The notes under the pieces: generated by a model
Databases searched by the model: none
Told to the model about the DNA's origin: nothing
What the model saw: only the letters and a program-made list of their open reading frames with translations
Origin: an uncultured bacterium
Lineage (GTDB): Bacteria > Armatimonadota > JACIXR01
Direction of reading: 5' to 3'
Assembly (NCBI GenBank): GCA_938041455.1
Contig: CALITO010000044.1
Span: forward strand, 1-51,160
Length of the DNA: 51,160 nucleotides
In this document: piece by piece, positions 9,601-16,535 of the stretch
Layout: every line of letters starts with the position of its first letter
Numbering within the stretch: position 1 is the stretch's first letter
Made by a program: the position numbers and the translations under genes

Positions 9601-10788
9601 GGGAAGAGAGGCGGAAACCTGGAGGCATTCCCCCTCCCTTCCTTCAACAAGTTCCAACTCCACTGGATTTTTGGGGGAATTGCTTTCCCTTCCCCATTTT
9701 CCCAGTTCTTCCCCCTCAAAACTAATGAATATATTCTTTGGCTGAGCGATGAGATATTGGTTTATTTTCTCCTCTATCTGTTTCTTATCAAGCCAGCCAC
9801 CTTGCCATTTCCAGAGCATTTTGGTGAAGGCAGGAGCACCAATTAGAAGAAGATTCCCCCCTCTTCTTAAAAAGGAGCGAAGGGAGGTGGTCGCCTCCAC
9901 GGGGAAGTAACGGGCATCGGGAAGGAGAAGTAGGGAGAAATTGTGAGGGCTGAGAAGTTCCTGGTCCAATAAATCCTCGCTATCGAGGATGGTAACGCCC
10001 CAGCCGGAGTTTTCCAATCTGGGGAGAAGATGATTGGCTACTTTCTTCCCTTCTCCTGGGAAACCCTCCTCACTGAAAATGGCTATGTTCCCTTTCTGAC
10101 CTCTCTTTATCTCAACGGGCTTCGGTTTATATTCCCTCGTCCAATAGAGAAGGGAAAAATCGCTGAATTCAACATTCATCCCCTGAGCCCAAACACCTGC
10201 CACTCCTTCCCTTACTGCCAGTGCCTTCTCAAAGGAGTATTTTATCCACCAGCGCTTCCCCTCCTGGAGGTCTTCCACTTCCCCCCTTATCCCCTCCTCG
10301 CTCAACTCCAAGCGCATTTTATAGGGGTGATTGTATTTCCAATCTATATGTCCTCCCGTCCAGAAGGGGAGACGAGTTTCTCCTTCCATCTGGGCTTGAT
10401 GTCTTCCTTCAAAAGTCTCTATGAGCTCGGGGTAGCGAAAGAAGAGATCGGGTGCCTCAACTAAGGAAAGGCGCCATAAACTCCCCTCATCCCACCAGAG
10501 GCAGATTCCTGCAGCTGCCCAGCCAAGTCTGTTTGCCCTTTCTTTTATCACTATCTTAACCTCTATAATTTGCTTACTCGCTATGGGAGCAGGGGCAAGG
10601 GAATAACTTGCTCTGCCGTAGATCTCCTCTATGGTATATTTGCCATCCCTTACTTTCCACTCTCCCCTCATAACCTGCCATTTAGCGAAATCGTTCTCCC
10701 ACTTCCCTTCACCACCTATCGCTGATAGGGGTGGAACTAAGAGGGAAAGCAAGAAGTAAGAGAGGATATTTAACCTCAAAGGGGTCAT
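6673..10788 (-). CDS. Very large secreted clan GH-A glycoside hydrolase (multidomain)
   Basis: 1371 residues with an N-terminal signal peptide (LNILSYFLLSLLVPPLSAIG). Residues about 25-225 form a concanavalin-like or CBM-like beta region. About 232-345 is an amidotransferase/ThuA-like alpha/beta domain (IAIFSEEGFPGEGKKVANHL, SFLRRGGNLLLIGAP). About 350-520 is a second beta-sandwich. From about 775 a TIM barrel begins (KGKKWFPRGINYW) with DIAWEP (Glu about 923, candidate acid/base) and VVWMEFCGP (Glu about 1085, candidate nucleophile), an arrangement like GH2 and GH5 barrels. A further beta domain closes the protein. It is last in the operon with the aldo/keto reductase (12 bases upstream) and the GH38-like gene. 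The family and substrate cannot be fixed by eye. Confidence 0.65.
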   Translation of the reverse strand: MTPLRLNILSYFLLSLLVPPLSAIGGEGKWENDFAKWQVMRGEWKVRDGKYTIEEIYGRASYSLAPAPIASKQIIEVKIVIKERANRLGWAAAGICLWWDEGSLWRLSLVEAPDLFFRYPELIETFEGRHQAQMEGETRLPFWTGGHIDWKYNHPYKMRLELSEEGIRGEVEDLQEGKRWWIKYSFEKALAVREGVAGVWAQGMNVEFSDFSLLYWTREYKPKPVEIKRGQKGNIAIFSEEGFPGEGKKVANHLLPRLENSGWGVTILDSEDLLDQELLSPHNFSLLLLPDARYFPVEATTSLRSFLRRGGNLLLIGAPAFTKMLWKWQGGWLDKKQIEEKINQYLIAQPKNIFISFEGEELGKWGRESNSPKNPVELELVEGREGECLQVSASLPGWGAASSPISPKSPFPQGHTLTCFWAKGDETTTLMSVEWREKDLSRWIAVVELTPEWRFYALPPRAFLYWRDNPSLGRGFPGDCFNPQNAQQIIFGISDSHTAKIGGGKHTFWVDEVGTMAVPEEIQAIPSPSTLRPINLETISPSYKIYPLTNIEEFRTSSQAVFLRNWQTRERIEGFSPVWRPQGRGYNRDRLWRWIPLIEAYEKGDSRGTLASILIKGDGGALLSFHLQNPADIQKEALTEILLQTIDRLQGAFIFEGGAEHFLYNLGETVKLGAHIFKLGGKEKTFLTKCKIFKGKEIVFQGDKPLSLGEEGKGVVEWQWKASAPSDGYSVVIELWQGGKLLDRISHPLLVLAPPKPPKREEFVQVKGSDFYLKGKKWFPRGINYWPSILGGLDADIYAGNWLAPSLYDPLLIERDLSILEGLGINMLSAVGADVSLISGEKRVVRNLLDFLHRADKHGMKVMLYIPANPFNFDEEVIRSLSKGGGIGEVGLASHSQTDVFRFIKECGLPNITTIFAYDIAWEPAEVLRIQAGAFDSAWEKWLKERYGSVENAEADFGIKLRRENGRVAPPLGLNNSRADAAFLRFFSDFASKRYNAVVKAIREVDPHHLISFRGGACGLPNAYWGAHLYSVGVAKHVDFLCPEGYNLHTKGYGNPTPWEDIRKGGLITLYYRFISREKPVVWMEFCGPIWPNGTAWEDWMVWTPKERLEYQKEEEEKFYKMFIESGARGCAPWWYPGGFRVGEMSDAGIINPDWTLRPVAEVIKKYNPLFASQPRKKPDPDAVITIDFDAYPRDAWDHYAPVYLQLVEGGKTPYLKTEGTGTNSLTTPLIAVGNVPYNGRNPLKYLNAEFNYIEIKDKGGEWRRVQDGDVLEVDGSGEIWCRASVGNIGEAEWISPEKTKEKGAVYLFCYGGGWDVKVGIPQNTPFLKDAEIPPFLLFKRLVKELKITFLMLAEERAFFGEKITLRLVPK

Positions 10789-10800
10789 TTTCCCATCACT

Positions 10801-11751
10801 CTATTTTATCTCCTCTTCCCATTCCCTCACTATCTCATCTATATGTTGGAGGTCCTCAGCGGTCAGTTCAACTTCTCCCGCCTTCAGGTTCTCCAGTGCT
10901 TGCCTTACGTTTCGCGCTCCACAAAGGGCAGAAGTAACACCTTCTTGGTGGATTACCCAAGCGACTGCGAGAGCACCCAGGGTGGTGTTCTTTTCCTCGG
11001 CCAGTTCCCTTAGTTTGGACAGGCAACGGCGTGTGGGCTCAAATTGCTTTGGGGAGAGCGTAGGATGACCTCGCCTCAAATCATCGGGAGGGATGACCCC
11101 GTCCAGATGGAATTTCCCCGTTAGTATCCCCCTTTCCATAGGGCTATAAGCGAGGATGCCGATGTTGTTAGCACGGCAGTAAGGGAGGATCTCCTTTTCT
11201 ATCTCTCTTTGGAAAAGGCTATAAGGAGGCTGGTCGGAGACGATCTCGGTGAATTTCCTCGCCTCTTCCATCTGCTCAACTGAGAAGTTACTCACACCTA
11301 TATAACGAATCTTTCCCGATTGCCTTATTTCTTCAAGGGTCTCAAATGTCTCCTGAATAGGGGTATTTGGGTCTGGCCAATGAACCTGATATAGGTCTAT
11401 AACATCCACTTCCAACCTTCCCAAGCTATCGTCTATCTCTCTTAAGAGGCTTTCTCTCTTCAAATTGTTGGTTATATTCCCTTTTTCATCCCAAGATAGC
11501 CCACACTTTGTGGCAATTATGACTTTATCCCTCAACCCTTTTATAGCCCGTCCCACGAGCCTTTCTGCCCTACCATAGCCATAAGCGGGAGCGGTATCTA
11601 TGAGGTTTATTCCCCCATCTATGGAGGCCCTTATGGCGGCTATGGACTGCTCGTCATCGGGCTCCGCCCACCAAACACCTCCCATAACCCAAGTGCCAAG
11701 CCCTACTACTGAGACATAGAGTTCCGAGTTGCCAAGCCTTCTATACTTCAT
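10801..11751 (-). CDS. Aldo/keto reductase
   Basis: 316 residues, cytoplasmic, covering a full (alpha/beta)8 AKR fold. It shows the family signatures VVGLGTWVMGGVWW, LIDTAPAYGYGRAERLVGRA (catalytic Asp and Tyr), IIATKCGL (catalytic Lys), LYQVHWPDPNTP (catalytic His) and GVSNFSVEQMEEA. Such enzymes reduce aldehydes or ketones, or oxidise sugars, with NADPH. It sits between two secreted glycoside hydrolases in one minus-strand operon, which suggests a role on a released sugar after uptake; this is inferred from context only. An unusually long spacer (44 bases) separates it from the GH38-like gene. Confidence 0.9.
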   Translation of the reverse strand: MKYRRLGNSELYVSVVGLGTWVMGGVWWAEPDDEQSIAAIRASIDGGINLIDTAPAYGYGRAERLVGRAIKGLRDKVIIATKCGLSWDEKGNITNNLKRESLLREIDDSLGRLEVDVIDLYQVHWPDPNTPIQETFETLEEIRQSGKIRYIGVSNFSVEQMEEARKFTEIVSDQPPYSLFQREIEKEILPYCRANNIGILAYSPMERGILTGKFHLDGVIPPDDLRRGHPTLSPKQFEPTRRCLSKLRELAEEKNTTLGALAVAWVIHQEGVTSALCGARNVRQALENLKAGEVELTAEDLQHIDEIVREWEEEIK

Positions 11752-11795
11752 TCTTCCTCCTCCTTTCTAAATTTGACGCAATAATTTATATATTA

Positions 11796-14700
11796 TCATC
11801 TTTTTATCAAAAGCGTCATAATCTCGTTCTGCTTTATGGGGAAGCTCACTTTGCCCTTTTCCCCTATCTTCCTTAAGGGATTACCCCGCATATCAGCTAA
11901 CCATATCTCCTTGCCTTCCCCAAACTCGATACTTACCTCCTTTTCCCCTTTATAAGGGCGCCAGAGCCTGAGTATGAAGCCATCCCTTACGGGATAGAAG
12001 GCGCTCAACTCAACACCATCAGAGGGGTTTATTCCCAGGAGGGAAAAGGCTTCCTCTTTCAGGATACCACTTGCGGGCAAGGCTATTATGGGCTGAGATA
12101 TCTCCTCTCTATATCGGGCAACTCCAGCACTTTCCCTATCCCCCTCATAGAAATAGAGGGCAAGTTCATAATTCTCCTTCCCCGTGAGAGGAGCAAATTG
12201 AGCGGGGGCATAGATGAAGTTCCCCCCGTAGGCAAGGACGAGGCTCAAAGATGCATCCTCACCATCAAATATACCGCTGGTAGCCCTATCGGTATACACC
12301 GCAATTCCCCTTCCATCTCCTTCCGCTCCCGCGTAGCGGAGGATGGGGAAGAAGTTAGCATATGGCTCCCTTAGTTCGAAGGCGCCGTGGGAATAGAACC
12401 TCGGTCCCTTGAAGTTAAGGGGTAAAACGAGGCGTAGTTTTAAATCGTCCCTCGCCCAATCAGGAACACCTGGCATAGAGGGAGATTCTCCCCCCGCCCC
12501 TATGATGCTTCTCTCCCTGAAGTTGAAATCAATGCTAAGCCTTAGCAAAGGCGAAAGCGGAGATAAAGTGAGGCGTAGTTGAAATGGAACCTCTCCTATT
12601 TTGCCTTCCCCCTCCCCAATGGCAAAAGGACCTTCGTTATAAACTTTTATTTTCTCTATTTCCCCTATTTGCCCTCCCAAGGGAAAATGCCCGGCTATGT
12701 AAGCGGGCTTGCTAAGTAGTGCTTCACCTTTAGGGGAATACACCATAACTCCTTCTTGAGATACTACGGCCCTTATGAATCCATTTTCCAAAACCGCTCT
12801 GCTCTCCTCTAACCTTGCCTTCGCCTTCTTCTCTATAGGGGGTGAGCTACCATCCCTTATATTGACGCTTATATACCCCATAGAAGGTAATCGGGCGAGG
12901 ATTTGAGCCTTGAGTTCGTTGACGCTCCCATCAGGATGGCGGGAAAGGACATCTATATCAGCGGGAAGTTTTTTACCACCGCTTTGGAAACAAGGATTTT
13001 TAACAACTCCCCGGGGAAGAGAAATCTTGATGCTCAGGATTTCCTCCCGCTCTCTCCCCACAAGATTCAGGAGATTGAACCTCTGCCAGTTCTCACTTAT
13101 AAGGGGTTTAATCAAGGATTGGCAAATGTCCCTCGCTTCATAGGAGGTAGCATATGTCAAATCGGCGTAGGTCCCAAAACCTTTAGTCCATATTCCGAAT
13201 ATCACGGGGGCGCAAACCCAAGCATCGTGATGGTGCCCAATCAGAAGAAGCCTCCAGGCGTCATCTAACCTATCTGTGAGCTCTTTAGGAAATCCTTTCT
13301 TCTGCTCCGCATAGGCGAGGGCTAAGAGCCGTTCTGTTTGGAGGAGGGCGTCCTCCGCTACTCTATCCGCCCGCTGTGGCCGTCCTGCTAAAAGCCCGAA
13401 AGGGAAACGATGTTCAAATCCCTTATAGGCATCAATCCAATCCCTTTTGGGAGGTCCTATCTCTTCCAAATATTCCTTGAGCGTGAGGACCTCCATCTCA
13501 TAGGGAGGCGGCGGAAGCCTCATTCTCAGCCTCACGAATTTCTCCCCTTCCTTACCATCGCCCTTGACTATCTCCCCACTTGCCTCAACCCCTTCGCTTC
13601 TCCCTATCCCCCATTGTGGGGGGAGGGAATCTACCTCAAAAGAACCTGAAGAGAGAAGTTCTCTCCCTTCCTCGTCCTTCAAGTGGAGGGCGTCTATGTC
13701 GGCGTCTCCCTCATCGGAGGAGATCACCCTCGCCTGGGGGAATATATATACTGCATCATCGGGAACGATGAAGCTGACTCTGAGAAAATGCCATTGGTCA
13801 TCAAGTGGGCAATCCGTCGTCTGAATTCCTCCCTTGGCAATCCCTCGGGCATTATGGGCATCGATATAGAGGTGAAAATTTCCTCTGCGTGCTCTTGCCC
13901 AGGCGGAGAGTTCCAGTTTCTTCCCCCGCAAGTTCTCAGCGGGTAGTCTTTGGCAGAGGTTTGCCCACCCGCTCTCAAATCTGCTCCTGAGGAAAGCGGG
14001 GGCAGAGGAGTCAACCCAGGAGGCTATGAAATCACCAAAGGCAACGAAGAGAGGGTTATCTATTCCCCTAAGGTGACATTCCTCCACGAGGTTCCTGTTG
14101 GGGGTAGGGGGGGCACCCCAATCGCTTCTCAAAGGTGGGGGCTGTGGGATGGCGACGATGCTTGTCCCATCGGGACCAATCCAATTGACGACTTCAGCAT
14201 CAAAAGGGGGGACGAAGCCGAAGGCACCCCAAGAAGTTCTATAAAGGATAGCATCAAAACCGAACTTGCGAAGGATTTGCGGCAACTGCCCCACCATATC
14301 GGGTTCCTGAGCAGCGTAGATTTTTACGGGAATGCCCAGAACTTCCTCCACCGCCCTACAACCGAGGAGAAATTGACGAACTACCGCCTCATCCCCAATT
14401 GTATACATAATTGGCTGGGTATAGGCGCCACCCACTATCTCTATCTGCCCCTTTCTAATAAACTCCTTGAGTTTTTCCAGCCTCATCGTATCTTTTAAAG
14501 AGGGAAGAAATACATCCTCCAAATCACCATTTGAAAGAAGCTCCTCTCCCGTTTGTTTTATTTTTAGGGAAAGGTCGTCAAAATCGGCATATCCCGGTTG
14601 GGAATCTATCTTTGCTTGGGGGAAAATGGTGACTGCTCCCAAGGGAACGGGAAATTCTAACTCAACATAATGCCATTTACCATCCGGGGGAACTCTTGAA

Positions 14701-15230
14701 GAGAGACGAGCAGAACCGGGAACGAAGGCGGAGGAATCCCAGGCGTCTATATATAGGTGGGCTCCCTCTCCCTTATGTGCCCTTATCCATCCGCTAAAAA
14801 GGAGGTTTTTCCCTTGCAAGTTCATTGCCTCCTTTGGCTGGATAAGTTGGACATACTCGCCTCCTTCAAATGTCAGCCTGACGCCCAGAGAACCTGAGTG
14901 AGCGTATTCCTTACCGAAGGCGAACTTCCACTCACCCACACCACCCCAGTTCCAATTACGAATCCGCTCCTCTATACCCTTTTTCTCGATGGAGAATCTA
15001 TCACCAATGAGCATTCTCTCCACAGTGTAAGGCTCTAACTCCAGCACTGCCTTAAGGTTAGGATTGAGAGAAAGGTATTTGAAGAGGGAATCAAGAGCTA
15101 ATCGTGTGTCTTCCTCATTAGTGAGGTAATATCCTCCATGCCATCCCCAGGAGACATAGACCTTAGAGGGAGACGAGGATAAGAGGAGGAGCAAACAACC
15201 CGCAAATATTAGGCTCTTTAATAATTGCAA
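11796..15230 (-). CDS. Secreted GH38-like alpha-mannosidase with two inserted beta domains
   Basis: 1144 residues with a signal peptide (about 1-21) and a TTG start. The GH38 N-terminal catalytic fold is split. Residues 24-80 begin it, about 92-240 are a jelly-roll insert, about 245-410 resume it (AAQEPDMVGQLPQILRKFGF, candidate nucleophile Asp 311), about 412-570 are a second, similar insert, and the helical middle domain follows with IGHHHDAW (about 666-671, zinc/substrate site). The C-terminal half (FNLLNLVGREREEILSIKIS onward) is the GH38 C-terminal beta region. The usual HxD near the N-terminus is replaced by GWHGGYYLT, so one canonical zinc ligand appears absent. The inserts share GKWHYVELEFPVP / DQWHFLRVSFIVP and IFPQAKIDS / IFPQARVIS. 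First gene of the operon with the aldo/keto reductase and the large GH-A enzyme. Confidence 0.7.
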   Translation of the reverse strand: MQLLKSLIFAGCLLLLLSSSPSKVYVSWGWHGGYYLTNEEDTRLALDSLFKYLSLNPNLKAVLELEPYTVERMLIGDRFSIEKKGIEERIRNWNWGGVGEWKFAFGKEYAHSGSLGVRLTFEGGEYVQLIQPKEAMNLQGKNLLFSGWIRAHKGEGAHLYIDAWDSSAFVPGSARLSSRVPPDGKWHYVELEFPVPLGAVTIFPQAKIDSQPGYADFDDLSLKIKQTGEELLSNGDLEDVFLPSLKDTMRLEKLKEFIRKGQIEIVGGAYTQPIMYTIGDEAVVRQFLLGCRAVEEVLGIPVKIYAAQEPDMVGQLPQILRKFGFDAILYRTSWGAFGFVPPFDAEVVNWIGPDGTSIVAIPQPPPLRSDWGAPPTPNRNLVEECHLRGIDNPLFVAFGDFIASWVDSSAPAFLRSRFESGWANLCQRLPAENLRGKKLELSAWARARRGNFHLYIDAHNARGIAKGGIQTTDCPLDDQWHFLRVSFIVPDDAVYIFPQARVISSDEGDADIDALHLKDEEGRELLSSGSFEVDSLPPQWGIGRSEGVEASGEIVKGDGKEGEKFVRLRMRLPPPPYEMEVLTLKEYLEEIGPPKRDWIDAYKGFEHRFPFGLLAGRPQRADRVAEDALLQTERLLALAYAEQKKGFPKELTDRLDDAWRLLLIGHHHDAWVCAPVIFGIWTKGFGTYADLTYATSYEARDICQSLIKPLISENWQRFNLLNLVGREREEILSIKISLPRGVVKNPCFQSGGKKLPADIDVLSRHPDGSVNELKAQILARLPSMGYISVNIRDGSSPPIEKKAKARLEESRAVLENGFIRAVVSQEGVMVYSPKGEALLSKPAYIAGHFPLGGQIGEIEKIKVYNEGPFAIGEGEGKIGEVPFQLRLTLSPLSPLLRLSIDFNFRERSIIGAGGESPSMPGVPDWARDDLKLRLVLPLNFKGPRFYSHGAFELREPYANFFPILRYAGAEGDGRGIAVYTDRATSGIFDGEDASLSLVLAYGGNFIYAPAQFAPLTGKENYELALYFYEGDRESAGVARYREEISQPIIALPASGILKEEAFSLLGINPSDGVELSAFYPVRDGFILRLWRPYKGEKEVSIEFGEGKEIWLADMRGNPLRKIGEKGKVSFPIKQNEIMTLLIKR

Positions 15231-15298
15231 TGTGAATCACCCACCCGATTTTAACCTAAAATGGAGGTAACTGTCCACACAGGCCTACTTTCTCATCT

Positions 15299-15313
15299 TT
15301 ATTATTCAACAAA
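15299..15313. repeat. Solo TTGTTGAATAA-type repeat
   Basis: Forward TATTATTCAACAAAA; the reverse complement carries the TTTTGTTGAATAAT core of the other elements. No inverted partner is seen nearby. It lies directly beyond the T-rich tail of the pseudopilin terminator. Confidence 0.4.
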
Positions 15314-15350
15314 ATAAGATTAAAGGGGGGAAGGCGTCAACCTTCCCCCC
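15314..15350 (-). terminator. Rho-independent terminator after the pseudopilin gene
   Basis: Read on the minus strand, GGGGGGAAGG (15341-15350), a 6-base loop and CCTTCCCCCC (15325-15334) form a perfect 10-bp stem followed by TTTAATCTTATTTT. It begins 11 bases after the stop of the gene at 15361. Confidence 0.8.
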
Positions 15351-15360
15351 CTTGCTTAGC

Positions 15361-16137
15361 CTATGGCCACCATTGATTACCCCACTTATCGAACCAGGTA
15401 TTAGTTCTCTGCTTGCGGGGGTCGAATAAGCGTCCGCAATTATTGGCTATGACATCCCATTTCAGCCATTTAGCGTGTCCATCAGCGAAGACTATTATTT
15501 CCCCTTCTGTGTGGCGGGTGTGTTTGCTTACGGAACGATGCTGAGGATCCGGTAAATGGTTTGACCACATAGCGTTGGCAAAGACGACCCTTGCTCCTCC
15601 ACAACCGGACCAGAAATAAGAGTCGGCGAAGGCAGAGGTATCAGCAGGCTCTACTACTTCTGCCATTCTCACAGGTTTGCCCGTCCATTGGCAGCCGAGG
15701 TTAGGCATAAGCGCCTCATTGACCCCTATTGATATATAATGCCCCACGAAATCCAAGGGCATTCGCCAGGGCCAACAGCACCAACCAGCCATGTTTCCAA
15801 ATTGCAAAAGGTTAGGTATCCTGCCCTCGATTGCCTCGGAGGGGCAATCCCAAACCGCAGCGTTTTTAATATAGGGATGGAGTTTTCCCATAGGTTGGTC
15901 GTTGGCTGTCCCTACGCCTGGAGCATTGCAGGAGGTAATATAGGGGAATGTCTCATCCCAGTCCTGCACATACATCATCAGTGCCGTCCCTATCTGCTTC
16001 ATATTGGAGAGGCAGACTGTCTTGCGAGCCTGCTCACGAGCCCTTGAGAAGACGGGGAACAGGATGGCAGCCAGGATAGCGATTATCGCTATCACCACGA
16101 GCAACTCGATCAAGGTAAAACCTTTGCTGCGCATCAT
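15361..16137 (-). CDS. Type II/IV pseudopilin with H-X9-DG domain (DUF1559-like)
   Basis: 258 residues. Canonical prepilin leader: [18 protein letters not shown] with cleavage after Gly and an intact Glu5, followed by [20 protein letters not shown], the common Armatimonadota/Planctomycetes form. Near the C-terminus [12 protein letters not shown] fits the H-X9-DG prepilin-associated signature exactly. The central part is rich in Trp and Cys (WCCWPWRMP). Such proteins are processed by a prepilin peptidase and assembled in the envelope, but the role of this large paralogous group is not established. Start ATG has an AAGGAGGTGA Shine-Dalgarno. It is a single-gene unit with its own promoter (16250-16277) and terminator. 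Confidence 0.85.
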   Translation of the reverse strand: MMRSKGFTLIELLVVIAIIAILAAILFPVFSRAREQARKTVCLSNMKQIGTALMMYVQDWDETFPYITSCNAPGVGTANDQPMGKLHPYIKNAAVWDCPSEAIEGRIPNLLQFGNMAGWCCWPWRMPLDFVGHYISIGVNEALMPNLGCQWTGKPVRMAEVVEPADTSAFADSYFWSGCGGARVVFANAMWSNHLPDPQHRSVSKHTRHTEGEIIVFADGHAKWLKWDVIANNCGRLFDPRKQRTNTWFDKWGNQWWP

Positions 16138-16249
16138 TTTTTCACCTCCTTTCTTTTCTGTCTACCCCTTCTTAATTCTCCGGGCTTTCCGGCAAGGGAG
16201 AAGGGAAAGCGCAACCTCCTCCCCCAGGCAATTTCCTCTTATAAACAAA

Positions 16250-16277
16250 ACTATAAAATATTAAAATATCTTGTCAA
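16250..16277 (-). promoter_or_regulatory. Promoter of the pseudopilin gene
   Basis: Minus strand TTGACA (16277-16272), 16-base spacer, TATAGT (16255-16250). The predicted leader is about 105 bases and ends in a strong Shine-Dalgarno, unlike the leaderless promoters in this window. Confidence 0.6.
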
Positions 16278-16517
16278 ACCTATTTTCCCTTATATACAGT
16301 GCCAAAATCCATCAATAGAAATTTTCTCGTGAACAATTCGCTATGAGCTCAGGTTATCCCAATCTCAACGAGGGAAGATATCTATTAAGGGGATATGCCT
16401 TATATGGTTGTAAGTGATTTATTCGCCCTCGCATTTTTCCCTATAACTATTCTCTGCGAGGTTCGTTCGTCACTCCCTAAATCTGAATTAAACTTTTTCC
16501 CTTTTCGTCATTCTCAT
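16278..16517. other. Intergenic region between divergent pseudopilin and GH20 genes
   Basis: Together with the promoter to its left, this fills the roughly 400-base gap 16138-16535. I see no ORF, RNA gene or clear inverted repeat in it. The right end leads into a TATAAT box at 16518-16523. Confidence 0.5.
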
Positions 16518-16523
16518 TATAAT
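16518..16523 (+). promoter_or_regulatory. -10 box of the GH20 gene
   Basis: TATAAT ends 12 bases before ATG 16536; the -35 position (TTTTCC) is poor. No Shine-Dalgarno precedes the ATG, so a very short leader (about 6 bases) is predicted. Confidence 0.4.
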
Positions 16524-16535
16524 TGCTAAAAATAG

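Noticed and set aside
10030-10464. 144-residue plus-strand ORF
   Set aside because: It lies wholly opposite the large GH-A gene and its translation is Pro/Leu/Ser-rich, typical of an antisense shadow.
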